From JAVVWB01 sp036652335 (GTDB taxonomy: Bacteria; Synergistota; Synergistia; Synergistales; Synergistaceae), in NCBI GenBank assembly GCA_036652335.1, contig JAVVWB010000004.1, positions 87,821-151,820 on the forward strand: 64,000 nt of DNA, written 5' to 3'. A program made the translations under genes and the position numbers. Below the pieces are notes generated by a model. It searched no databases and was not told the DNA's origin. It was given only the letters and a program-made list of their open reading frames with translations. Below are positions 1 through 8,155 of the stretch, piece by piece. How positions within the stretch are numbered: position 1 is the first letter of the stretch; each line of letters opens with the position of its first letter.

Positions 1-1206
1 ATTGATTTTTGGTCATCCAAACGATTTGAACACCCAATAGACACAGATGGTGTTGTTGTAAAGGTAAATGATATTTCTATAAGAGCATTTTTGGGTGAAA
101 CAAACAAAGCCCCTAAATGGGCGATAGCATTTAAGTTCCCACCAGAGGAAAAAATAACAAAAGTGCTTGATATCGATGTTACTGTGGGAAGGACAGGTGT
201 TTTAACTCCGACTGCAATACTTGAACCTGTTCAACTTTCAGGCACAACAGTACAACGTGCTAGTTTACATAACAATGATGAAATACTGAGGAAAGACATT
301 AGAATTGGGGATTACGTTCGAGTTAGAAAAGCTGGAGAGATTATTCCAGAAGTGCTGGCCGTAGATATACTAAAAAGAGGTCTTGATTCTATCCCATATA
401 AATTTCCAGCTAAATGTCCAGTATGTGGTACAGATGTTATCCGGATTGCGACTGAAGTTGCAGTTAAGTGCCCGAATATGTCGTGCCCAGCTCAAATCAA
501 AGAAAGAATAGCATACTTTTCTTCAAGACAAGCCATGGATATTCGTGGCTTAGGCGGGAAAATTTCGGAACAACTTATAAACGCAGGGCTTATACAGAAT
601 ATATCTGATTTGTATTATTTGGATGAAGATTCATTAAAAAAGCTTGAACGATTTGGGGAAAAATCTATTGCAAACTTATTACAATCAATAGAAAATTCAA
701 AAAAAAGAAATCTACATTTTTTAATAAATGCACTTGGCATCCCAAATATTGGTGAGAAAACTGCTGATGACCTAACTAAAAGATTTAAATCACTAAAAGA
801 GCTTTCTTATATATCTGTTAATTCACCCGAAGTCTTAGAATTGATGGATGGTATCGGACCGATAATTGCAGATTCACTAAAAAAATACTTTTCAGAAAAG
901 CATAATATTGAAATTATCAAAAGATTAGAAGATGCCGGGGTAACAACTACGGTCGATAAAAATTCTATAAATTCAAATGAGCTCAAATTAAAAGACATGA
1001 AATTTGTTCTTACAGGAGAATTATCAATGTCGAGGAACACAGCTACAGAAAAGATACGTATGTTTGGCGGAGATGTTATCTCTTCTGTATCAAAAAAAAT
1101 TGATTATGTTGTTGTTGGAAATAATCCGGGTTCTAAGTACGATAAAGCTATATCACTTAACCTGAAGATAATTAACGAAGAAGAATTTCTGAACTTAATA
1201 AGTTAA
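1..1206 (+). CDS. ligA: NAD-dependent DNA ligase LigA (5' truncated by window)
   Basis: NAD+-dependent DNA ligase, which seals nicks in replication and repair. The frame is open from base 1, so the gene enters from the left and the true start is outside. The visible 401 residues begin in the nucleotidyltransferase domain: DGVVVKV and then WAIAFKFPPEE match adenylation motifs. They continue through the OB fold, a four-cysteine zinc finger (CPVCG and later CPNMSC), helix-hairpin-helix repeats (IRGLGGKI, LGIPNIGEKTA, MDGIGPIIA) and a C-terminal BRCT domain (FVLTGELS, GGDVISSVSKKIDYVVVG). The domain order is that of bacterial LigA. gatC follows 47 bases downstream. Identity is secure; only the 5' boundary is unknown. 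Confidence 0.96.
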   Translation: MDFWSSKRFEHPIDTDGVVVKVNDISIRAFLGETNKAPKWAIAFKFPPEEKITKVLDIDVTVGRTGVLTPTAILEPVQLSGTTVQRASLHNNDEILRKDIRIGDYVRVRKAGEIIPEVLAVDILKRGLDSIPYKFPAKCPVCGTDVIRIATEVAVKCPNMSCPAQIKERIAYFSSRQAMDIRGLGGKISEQLINAGLIQNISDLYYLDEDSLKKLERFGEKSIANLLQSIENSKKRNLHFLINALGIPNIGEKTADDLTKRFKSLKELSYISVNSPEVLELMDGIGPIIADSLKKYFSEKHNIEIIKRLEDAGVTTTVDKNSINSNELKLKDMKFVLTGELSMSRNTATEKIRMFGGDVISSVSKKIDYVVVGNNPGSKYDKAISLNLKIINEEEFLNLIS

Positions 1207-1253
1207 AACAATATGCATTAATATATTCTGCCAATATGGGGGGAATTTTTACA

Positions 1254-1592
1254 ATGATAAAAAAAATGGTAATGGACGAAGATCGTCTAAAAGAGGTACT
1301 TGGATTTGCAAAAATTGGTTTGCCTGAAGAGGAGTTTCCTGAAGTTCTTGAACGAGTAAATGCTGTATTACGTATGTGTGATGATATGCAAGAATTAGAT
1401 CATGACAACGTTGCTCCATTTGAATGGGATGTAAAGAAATTGCCAGTTCTTAGGAAAGATGAAGCCGTTGTATGGAATGGAAGAGACGAATTCTTAAATA
1501 AAGCACCAATTAAAGATGGCGATTTTCTCAGAGTTCCGAGAATAATATCCTTAAGTGCAGATTCTTCCGAAGATGAGTTTGGGGAGGACTAA
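1254..1592 (+). CDS. gatC: Asp-tRNA(Asn)/Glu-tRNA(Gln) amidotransferase subunit C
   Basis: Small subunit of the GatCAB amidotransferase, which converts mischarged Glu-tRNA(Gln) or Asp-tRNA(Asn) to the amidated form and holds GatA and GatB together. The product is about 112 residues with the GatC pattern: KIGLPEEEFPEV near the N-terminus, the MCDDMQELD helix and LRKDEAV in the middle. The longest ORF begins at an ATG at 1236, but that codon lies within the purine-rich GGGGGGAA ribosome-binding site; the ATG at 1254 is correctly spaced from it. The stop overlaps the gatA start (TAATG), which indicates translational coupling. The acidic C-terminal tail is ordinary for the family. Confidence 0.93.
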   Translation: MIKKMVMDEDRLKEVLGFAKIGLPEEEFPEVLERVNAVLRMCDDMQELDHDNVAPFEWDVKKLPVLRKDEAVVWNGRDEFLNKAPIKDGDFLRVPRIISLSADSSEDEFGED

Positions 1593-3079
1593 TGATGGAT
1601 TTTTATAGACTATCTGCGACTGAAATTGCAAAAGGTGTAAAAGAAAAAAGATGGACAGCAGAAGAAGTGCTTTGTTCTTTTATTGAAAGAATTAAAAAAT
1701 ATGACAAAGAAATTAATTCGGTTGTTCTGCTTACGGAAGACATAGCAATTAAACGGGCAAAAAAAATTGACTCCGATATTACAAATGGACGAAATCCAGG
1801 CTTATTGTCTGGTGTACCGTTTTTAGTAAAGGATAATTTTTGTGTAAAAGATATAAAAACGACCTGTTGTAGCAAAATGCTAGAGGACTGGGTCCCTAGT
1901 TATACTGCAACTGCCGTTGCTAAAATGGAAGAGGCTGGAGCTATCTTTTTAGGAAAAACAAATATGGATGAATTTGCTATGGGGAACTCAACAGAATCAT
2001 CAATATTTGGTGTTACATCTAATCCTAGAGATTTATCTAGAGTATCTGGTGGAAGTTCTGGCGGTGCTGCTGCTGCTGTTGCCGCAGGCTTTGCTCCTAT
2101 TTCATTGGGAAGTGATACTGGCGGTTCTGTTCGTCAACCTGCTGCATTTTGTGGAGTTCAAGGTTTTAAACCCTCTTATGGTCAAATTAGCCGCTATGGT
2201 GTAATTGCTTATGCCTCTTCTCTTGATCAGGTTGGTATAATTTCTAGATCAATTGAAGACCAAGCTTTAGTTATGGAAGTAATTGCTAAAGAGGACAGTA
2301 ATGACACAACTTGTGACGGATACATTCGTACTCCATTTATAAACAACAATGCAAATTTTGAAGATTTAAAAGGTAAAAAGATAGGGATTTTGAAGGGCTA
2401 TGATACGAGTATTGTTGATCCTGCTATAGTTGATGCACAGAACAAAACAATCGAAATATGCAAAAATCTAGGTGCTGAAATTATTGAAGTTGAACTTCCA
2501 ATAGCTAAAAAGCATTCTGTCGCATGTTATTACATGACAGCATTAGGTGATGCAAGCTCAAAATTGGCCTGCTACGATGGTATGAGATATGGCTATCATT
2601 CAGATGGCAAAAATTTGAATGAGATGTACAGAAAAACGCGCAATATAGGATTTGGCAAAGAAGTTCGCCATAGAATCTTAATAGGAACATGTATTCTTAC
2701 AAGAGGATTCTACGATAACTACTATGTCCCAGCTATGAAGGTAAGGCAAATGATTGCTGATGAATATAAAAATATATTTAGCAATATTGATGCAATTGTG
2801 ATGCCTATTACAGCATCTGTTGCTTTCCCCAAAGGATATGTTGAACAAGATAAAATAAAGAGTTATCTTAGTGATGCCTTTACAGCAACAGCAAATTTGG
2901 CAGGACTTCCTAGTATAAGTTTAAATATATCAAAAAATGCAGATAATTTACCAGTCAATGTCCAGTTGATCGCATCACGTTTTGATGATAATAAATTAAT
3001 CTCAATTTCAAAAGTTATTGAAAAAGAAATTGGTGTGCCTTGTGTAGCGAATATAACAGGACAGGAGGAGAAAATGTAA
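1592..3079 (+). CDS. gatA: Asp/Glu-tRNA amidotransferase subunit A (amidase)
   Basis: Amidase-signature subunit that releases ammonia from glutamine for GatB. The 495-residue length is normal. The Ser-cisSer-Lys triad is visible: the lysine in LVKDNF (about residue 80), the cis-serine in SGGSSGGAA (152-158) and the nucleophile in GSDTGGSVRQPA (about 179). The start is at the ATG overlapping the gatC stop; the next codon is also ATG (1595) and is slightly better spaced from GGGGAGG, so the start is uncertain by one residue. The stop overlaps the gatB start, which makes gatC-gatA-gatB a coupled operon. Confidence 0.97.
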   Translation: MMDFYRLSATEIAKGVKEKRWTAEEVLCSFIERIKKYDKEINSVVLLTEDIAIKRAKKIDSDITNGRNPGLLSGVPFLVKDNFCVKDIKTTCCSKMLEDWVPSYTATAVAKMEEAGAIFLGKTNMDEFAMGNSTESSIFGVTSNPRDLSRVSGGSSGGAAAAVAAGFAPISLGSDTGGSVRQPAAFCGVQGFKPSYGQISRYGVIAYASSLDQVGIISRSIEDQALVMEVIAKEDSNDTTCDGYIRTPFINNNANFEDLKGKKIGILKGYDTSIVDPAIVDAQNKTIEICKNLGAEIIEVELPIAKKHSVACYYMTALGDASSKLACYDGMRYGYHSDGKNLNEMYRKTRNIGFGKEVRHRILIGTCILTRGFYDNYYVPAMKVRQMIADEYKNIFSNIDAIVMPITASVAFPKGYVEQDKIKSYLSDAFTATANLAGLPSISLNISKNADNLPVNVQLIASRFDDNKLISISKVIEKEIGVPCVANITGQEEKM

Positions 3080-4539
3080 TGAAGAGACCTGTCGTAATAG
3101 GATTAGAAATCCATCTTCAGTTGAAAACTAAAACTAAAATATTCTGTAATTGTTCGACAGATTATATAGGTGCAACCCCGAATACAAATGTATGCCCAAT
3201 CTGTTTAGCTGTGCCAGGAACGTTGCCATTGCTTAATTCACATGCGGTGGAACTAGCAGTAAAAATGGGGTTGGGGTTACACTGTGAAATTGCAGATAAT
3301 ACAAGATTTTACAGAAAACATTATTTTTATGCTGACTTGCCTAAAGCGTATCAGGTAACTCAATATGAAAACCCGATAGCACTTGGTGGTTATGTAGATA
3401 TAATTGTTGATGGAGTTTCAAAAAGAATAAGATTGAATCATTTGCACTTAGAAGAGGATGCAGGTAAACTTGTACATCCAACTTCAGACGGACGTCTATC
3501 TGGAGCTTCCTACTCTTTAGTTGACTACAACAGAGGTGGCACACCTCTCTCGGAAATTGTTTCTGAACCAGACATGAACTCAGCTGCTGAGGCAATAGCA
3601 TATATAACTCAGATAAGACAGCTTGCAAGATATTTAGGTGTTTCTGATGGAGAGATGGAATCTGGATCATTAAGAGTTGATGTAAATGTCTCTCTATCAA
3701 ATCCTGATGGTTCCTTGGGTACAAGAGTTGAGATAAAAAATATTAACTCATTAAAATCAATTGAACGTGCACTTGATTATGAAATTTCAAGACAAAATTC
3801 TTTGCTTGACCAAGGAAAAGAACTAATCCAAGAAACAAGAATGTGGGATGATGCTTCAGGTGTAACTCGCTCAATGAGGACAAAAGAAGGAGCGAGAGAC
3901 TATAGATATTACTTAGAAATGGACTTAGCACCAATTGAAGCAAAGCCTGAGTATGTCGACAGAATTAAAAAGGACCTACCAGAAATGCCTTGGGATAAAA
4001 GAGATCGTTTTATCAAACAATATTCATTGCCATTTGAAGAAAGTGCCCAGATTACGGAACAAAGAGAATTAGCTGATTATTTTGAGAAAGCTATCTCTCA
4101 TGGAGCTTCACCTACAAGATGTTCTAACTGGATTCGTACAGAAGTGCAACGATTAATGCGTGAAAATAATCTAGATATCAACTCTTTTGAAATTACACCT
4201 GAAACTTTAGGACTACTAATTTCTAAAATTGATAAAAAAGATTTGTCTAATACACAAGCAAAAGATGTCTTTAATAAAATGTTTGTAGAAAAAATTTCAA
4301 TAGATGAAGCGATTAAATTATGTGGAGTTTCTGAGGGACGTTTGACAGGGAATTCAATAATAGCGGTAATTGAAAAGATTTTTGATGATGAAATACAGAC
4401 AGTAGAAATAATACGTTCTGGTCAAGATAAAAAAGGCTCGAAACAAAAATTCCTTCAAGGATTAGTGATGAGAGAGACAAGGGGCTCAGCTGACCCACGT
4501 GAAGTAGCTGAACAACTAGAAAAATTATTACAAAAATAA
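3079..4539 (+). CDS. gatB: Asp/Glu-tRNA amidotransferase subunit B
   Basis: Kinase/tRNA-binding subunit that phosphorylates the mischarged aminoacyl-tRNA and transfers ammonia. About 486 residues. GLEIHLQLKTKTKIFC is the GatB N-terminal signature; HLEEDAGKL, DYNRGGTPLSEIV and EIKNINSLKSIERA lie in the cradle domain, and the C-terminal helical/YqeY-like tail ends the protein. The ORF can be extended to 3040 but the ATG at 3079 sits just after AGGAGG and overlaps the gatA stop. A strong terminator follows the stop, so the operon ends here. Confidence 0.97.
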   Translation: MKRPVVIGLEIHLQLKTKTKIFCNCSTDYIGATPNTNVCPICLAVPGTLPLLNSHAVELAVKMGLGLHCEIADNTRFYRKHYFYADLPKAYQVTQYENPIALGGYVDIIVDGVSKRIRLNHLHLEEDAGKLVHPTSDGRLSGASYSLVDYNRGGTPLSEIVSEPDMNSAAEAIAYITQIRQLARYLGVSDGEMESGSLRVDVNVSLSNPDGSLGTRVEIKNINSLKSIERALDYEISRQNSLLDQGKELIQETRMWDDASGVTRSMRTKEGARDYRYYLEMDLAPIEAKPEYVDRIKKDLPEMPWDKRDRFIKQYSLPFEESAQITEQRELADYFEKAISHGASPTRCSNWIRTEVQRLMRENNLDINSFEITPETLGLLISKIDKKDLSNTQAKDVFNKMFVEKISIDEAIKLCGVSEGRLTGNSIIAVIEKIFDDEIQTVEIIRSGQDKKGSKQKFLQGLVMRETRGSADPREVAEQLEKLLQK

Positions 4540-4549
4540 GATACCCCAA

Positions 4550-4582
4550 ACAGTGAATTTTTAAAAATTCACTGTTTTTTTT
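4550..4582 (+). terminator. Rho-independent terminator after gatB
   Basis: A 13-bp perfect inverted repeat (ACAGTGAATTTTT with its complement) runs straight into a run of eight T residues, 11 bases after the gatB stop. Confidence 0.93.
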
Positions 4583-4589
4583 ATAACGA

Positions 4590-4619
4590 TTGACTTATAT
4601 GTATAAATAGAGGTATCAT
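4590..4619 (+). promoter_or_regulatory. Candidate sigma-A-type promoter for the EF-G paralogue
   Basis: TTGACT (4590-4595) and TATCAT (4614-4619) are separated by 18 bases, between the gatB terminator and the EF-G-like gene. The -10 box is imperfect and the leader would be about 90 bases long. Confidence 0.5.
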
Positions 4620-4718
4620 CAACACGTTGTGATATGTTTCTACATGATTTTATATGTTTCTGAATAAGTATAGATTAATTTTTTGTATTAATATATAAAT
4701 ATCAGAGGAGTGAAATGC

Positions 4719-6806
4719 ATGGGGACACGTAAGCCAGAGGACATTCGTAGTATCGCACTTATTTCACACGGAGGAGCGGGGAAGACTTCGCTCAATGAGA
4801 CATTTTTGTTTGATACTGGTTTAATTACTAGAATGGGACGGATTGAAGACAAAAACACCGTTTCAGACTTTGACCATGAAGAACAAAAAAGAGGCATATC
4901 TATTAGTACATCCCTTTCAACAATTCCATATAGAGATAAAACTCTCTATATTCTAGACACACCAGGGTTTGCAGACTTTGTAGGAGAACAGAGATCTTCT
5001 ATGAGAGTTGCTGATGGTGCTTTAGTGCTTGTAAATGCTACAGCCGGTGTAGAAGTTCAAACGCAGTCAGTTTGGGCTTTCGCCGAAAATTTTGAAACTC
5101 CCGCCATCTTTTTCGTTAACAAATTAGATAGAGAAAATACTAACTTTGATAGTGTTGTTGAAGATATTCAAAACAATATATCAGAGAAAGCTGTCCCTCT
5201 TTTCTTACCGATAGGTTCTGAACAGAACTTTAAGGGGATAGTAAATGTGCTTTCTAAAAAAGCATATATGTATAAAGGTGATGGTTCTAAAAATTTCACA
5301 GAAACCGATGCTCCTGCTGATATGACAGATTCAATAGATGCTGCAAGAGGAACACTTGTAGAGCGTTTGGTTGAAACAGATGATGAAATGATGATGAATT
5401 ATCTTGATGGGAAAGAGTTTGAAACAGAAGAACTACTAAGTGTTCTGCGTAAGGCTATATGTAAAAGAACACTCTTTCCAATAATGCCTGGTTCCGCAAC
5501 ATTGAACATAGGTATTGTCCAATTATTGGATATAATTGTTGAATACATGCCTTCTCCTAAGGATATGCTCAACAGAGCAGCACTAAATGGAGATGAAGTT
5601 GTAAATATACCACCTAACGAAGATGGACATTTTCTAGGCTTTGTATTTAAAGTTATGGTTGATCCATATGTAGGAAAATTATCTTTTGTAAAAGTTTTCT
5701 CTGGAAAACTACAAAGTGACCAGACAATATATAATGTATCAGAAGATATAGATGAGCGAGTCGGTGGATTTAGACAGATGCTAGGGAAAGAAAGTGCTGA
5801 AGTCAAAGAAATTATATTAGGTGACATAATAGCAATCCCTAAATTAGAAAGTACTGTTGCTGGTGATACAATCGGCATTAAGGGAGAAAAGTTGAAATTT
5901 AGGACAATACAGTTCCCTAAACCTGTTTACAGTGTTGCTGTTTTCCCAAAGAGCAGAGCAGATGAAGATAAGCTTGGAAATGCTATAACAAAAATGTTAA
6001 AAGAAGATAGGACACTCTCTTTCCATAAAAACCCAGAAACAAATGATGCTGTATTATCCGGAATGGGTGATATGCATTTGGATATAATGCTATCAAAAGT
6101 AAAAGAGAGATATAAGGTTGATTTGGAAACTAGAACTCCAAAGGTACCTTATCGTGAAACAATAAAGAAAACTTCAAAAGCACAAGGTAAACATAAGAAA
6201 CAATCTGGCGGTAGAGGACAATATGGAGATGTTTGGTTTGAATTGGCACCACTAGATAAAAACAAAGGAATTGAATTTATTGATAAAATTGTTGGAGGTG
6301 CAGTTCCCAAAAACTTTATCCCAGCTGCAGAGAAGGGGCTTAGAGAAGCTGCTTTACGAGGTTATCTAGCTGGTTACCCAGCAACTGACTTTTCGTGTAC
6401 CATATATGATGGTTCGTATCATGATGTTGACTCTTCTGAAATGGCTTTTAAAATTGCAGCATCAATTGCATTTAAAAAAGCGTTTGCAGAAGCAAAACCA
6501 ATATTAATGGAACCTGTAATGAATGTTGAAGTTGTTGTTCCTGAAAGTTGCTTGGGTGACGTAATGGGAGATTTTAATAGTCGACGCGGAAGAATAATGG
6601 GTATAGATAGCGAAGGTAAATTACAAATTGTAAAAGCACAGTGCCCTCTTTCGGAGATGTTTAGATATGCTATTATCCTTCGCTCAATGACTTCAGGTCG
6701 AGGTTCTTTCTCAATGGAATTTGCTCACTATGAAGAAGTACCTGTTGAAATATCAAAGAAGATAATTGAGGCTGCTGAGAAAGAAAAGGTAGCTGAAGAG
6801 GAATAA
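4719..6806 (+). CDS. Elongation factor G-like GTPase (EF-G2 type)
   Basis: Translational GTPase with the full five-domain EF-G architecture in about 695 residues, but of the paralogous EF-G2 type rather than the main translocase. The P-loop reads SHGGAGKTS (residues 16-24) where canonical EF-G has an AHIDAGKTT-type loop, and the switch region reads RGISI in place of RGITI. DTPGFADF (G3) and NKLD (G4) are present. Domain IV keeps GGRGQYGDV. The gene is alone between two terminators, away from rpsL-rpsG-tuf. The start is ATG at 4719, eight bases after AGAGGAG; the upstream in-frame GTG overlaps that site. Paralogues of this kind are known in several phyla; the specific role is not evident from the sequence. 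Confidence 0.88.
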   Translation: MGTRKPEDIRSIALISHGGAGKTSLNETFLFDTGLITRMGRIEDKNTVSDFDHEEQKRGISISTSLSTIPYRDKTLYILDTPGFADFVGEQRSSMRVADGALVLVNATAGVEVQTQSVWAFAENFETPAIFFVNKLDRENTNFDSVVEDIQNNISEKAVPLFLPIGSEQNFKGIVNVLSKKAYMYKGDGSKNFTETDAPADMTDSIDAARGTLVERLVETDDEMMMNYLDGKEFETEELLSVLRKAICKRTLFPIMPGSATLNIGIVQLLDIIVEYMPSPKDMLNRAALNGDEVVNIPPNEDGHFLGFVFKVMVDPYVGKLSFVKVFSGKLQSDQTIYNVSEDIDERVGGFRQMLGKESAEVKEIILGDIIAIPKLESTVAGDTIGIKGEKLKFRTIQFPKPVYSVAVFPKSRADEDKLGNAITKMLKEDRTLSFHKNPETNDAVLSGMGDMHLDIMLSKVKERYKVDLETRTPKVPYRETIKKTSKAQGKHKKQSGGRGQYGDVWFELAPLDKNKGIEFIDKIVGGAVPKNFIPAAEKGLREAALRGYLAGYPATDFSCTIYDGSYHDVDSSEMAFKIAASIAFKKAFAEAKPILMEPVMNVEVVVPESCLGDVMGDFNSRRGRIMGIDSEGKLQIVKAQCPLSEMFRYAIILRSMTSGRGSFSMEFAHYEEVPVEISKKIIEAAEKEKVAEEE

Positions 6807-6820
6807 TTTGTAGTTATACA

Positions 6821-6861
6821 AAAAAATGAGAAGCTCTAAGTGGAGCTTCTCATTTTTTTTG
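6821..6861 (+). terminator. Terminator after the EF-G-like gene
   Basis: A 17-bp stem (A-rich arm, then TGAGAAGCTC) with a six-base loop and a T-tract. The A-tract on the other side would let it act in both directions. Confidence 0.93.
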
Positions 6862-6919
6862 TATATTATAAAAATCAAATAAAGTATATAGAGTCAAATA
6901 ATGAAATATAAACTTATGT

Positions 6920-6948
6920 GACAAAATAAATAGGAAAAAGTGTATAAT
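6920..6948 (+). promoter_or_regulatory. Candidate promoter for the VIT-glutaredoxin-pgi group
   Basis: A perfect TATAAT lies at 6943-6948, 29 bases before the start codon of the ferritin-like/VIT gene. The -35 region is weak (TGTGAC/GTGACA around 6918-6923, spacing about 19). Confidence 0.5.
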
Positions 6949-6976
6949 ATAACTAGAATATTTTGGAGGTGCACCA

Positions 6977-7840
6977 ATGGATAAAAAAACATTAGATGTA
7001 ATAAAGATAATGCAACGTAATGAAATCACTGAACATATGATATATGCGGATTTGTCAAAATTAATTAAAGGGCATAATTCAGAAGTTCTTGACAAGATTT
7101 CAAAAGAAGAAAAAAAACACGCAGCAATATGGTCTAAATACACCAATCAACATTTTCACCCTAGTCTAATTAAAATTTATTTCTACAGAATTTTGGCATT
7201 TGTTTTTGGTTTAACATTTGTAATAAATCTAATGGAAAGTGGAGAAGAGAATGCCCAGGATATTTATTCTTCCATAGCCAATGACGTACCAGAGGCATTA
7301 TCTATATATAAAGACGAACAGTTACATGAAGCTGAATTGATTAACTTAATTGACGAAGAGAGACTCAAATACATTAGTTCTATGGTTCTAGGTTTAAATG
7401 ATGCTCTTGTTGAACTTACAGGAGCCCTAGCAGGATTTACATTTGCTTTAGGTAATACCTCGACAATTGCAATGGCTGGTTTTATTACAGGTAGTGCTGC
7501 GACACTTTCTATGGCAGCTTCTGAGTACCTATCTAAAAAAAATGATCCTAATGAGTCGCATCCTTTTAAAGCTTCAGTTTATACAGGTATTGCATATATG
7601 TTGGTTGTTACAATGCTATTAATCCCATACTGTCTATTTACATCGCCAGTTTTTGCACTTATTGGATGCCTTTTTAATGCAGCACTTGTAATACTACTAT
7701 TTACTTTCTATGTTTCAGTTGTTAAAAAAGAAAAATTTGCGCCTGCTTTCTTTGAGATGATACTTATAAGCTTTGGAGTTGCGGGTTTCTCTTTCTGTAT
7801 AGGTTTGTTAGCACGATTTTTTCTAGGTATAGATATGTAA
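6977..7840 (+). CDS. Ferritin-like domain / VIT1-CCC1 family membrane protein
   Basis: A 287-residue protein made of a rubrerythrin/ferritin-like helical domain (about residues 1-130) joined to a VIT1/CCC1-type membrane domain. Candidate diiron ligands in the first half include E19 (ITEHMIY), E45 and H48 (KEEKKHA) and DEQLHEAEL. The second half has LGLNDALVELTGALAGFTFAL and ASEYLS, typical of the vacuolar iron/manganese transporter family, plus several hydrophobic helices to the C-terminus. The fusion suggests iron or manganese export or detoxification, possibly coupled to peroxide handling; this is family-based inference. A good GGAGGTG site precedes the ATG. The selenoprotein glutaredoxin follows after 41 bases. 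Confidence 0.85.
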   Translation: MDKKTLDVIKIMQRNEITEHMIYADLSKLIKGHNSEVLDKISKEEKKHAAIWSKYTNQHFHPSLIKIYFYRILAFVFGLTFVINLMESGEENAQDIYSSIANDVPEALSIYKDEQLHEAELINLIDEERLKYISSMVLGLNDALVELTGALAGFTFALGNTSTIAMAGFITGSAATLSMAASEYLSKKNDPNESHPFKASVYTGIAYMLVVTMLLIPYCLFTSPVFALIGCLFNAALVILLFTFYVSVVKKEKFAPAFFEMILISFGVAGFSFCIGLLARFFLGIDM

Positions 7841-7881
7841 TTTTTCTGTAATAAAAATTTTTGAGAGATAGGAGAATGTAA

Positions 7882-8124
7882 ATGTCTATAACAGTATATA
7901 CTTTACCAACATGACCACATTGTATAAAAGCGGAAGAGTTTCTTTCGTCTCTAGGTGTACCCTTTGATATAAAAGATATATCAAAGGATAAAGAGTTTGC
8001 AATGTATATAATAAAAAAAACAAGGCAAATGGGAGTTCCTGTCATCGAAATTAATAATAAATTTGTTATTGAATTTAATGAGGAAAAAATAAATAGCATC
8101 CTATTAGAAGAAAAAATAATTTAA
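7882..8124 (+). CDS. Glutaredoxin-like selenoprotein with in-frame UGA at residue 11
   Basis: An 80-residue glutaredoxin/NrdH-like thiol oxidoreductase interrupted by one in-frame TGA at 7912-7914. Read as selenocysteine, the N-terminus is MSITVYTLPT-U-PHC, placing Sec exactly at the first cysteine of the CPHC/CPYC redox motif with the resolving cysteine at residue 14. The rest of the fold is intact: beta strand ITVYTLPT, helix KAEEFLSSLGV, the cis-proline loop MGVPVIEIN, then the final helix, ending at TAA. ATAGGAGA precedes the ATG at 7882. A hairpin 17 bases past the UGA could serve as SECIS. UGA acts as a normal stop in other genes here (ylqF, yraN, lpxA, thrB), so local recoding is the better explanation. 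Sec-containing glutaredoxins are known in some anaerobes. It lies between the VIT protein and pgi, probably in the same transcript. Confidence 0.88.
7931..7947 (+). promoter_or_regulatory. Candidate bacterial SECIS hairpin
   Basis: CGGAAGA and TCTTTCG form a 7-bp stem (one G-U pair) closing a GTT loop. The first loop base is G (7938), 24 bases after the UGA. A G at the start of the apical loop and this distance agree with the general bacterial SECIS pattern bound by SelB. The loop is small and the structure has not been folded computationally. Confidence 0.6.
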
Positions 8125-8155
8125 TAAATATTTTTTTATAGGAGGTGAGATTCAA

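Noticed and set aside
7912..7914. Genome-wide reassignment of UGA to tryptophan or glycine, or a pseudogene
   Set aside because: UGA ends ylqF, yraN, lpxA, thrC, thrB and dgkA cleanly, tryptophan is coded by TGG throughout, and the glutaredoxin frame is otherwise intact with the UGA at the redox cysteine.
7764..8099. 111-residue minus-strand ORF opposite the glutaredoxin
   Set aside because: It is antisense to the Sec-glutaredoxin and the pfam-like signal is entirely on the plus strand; no ribosome-binding site or recognisable product.
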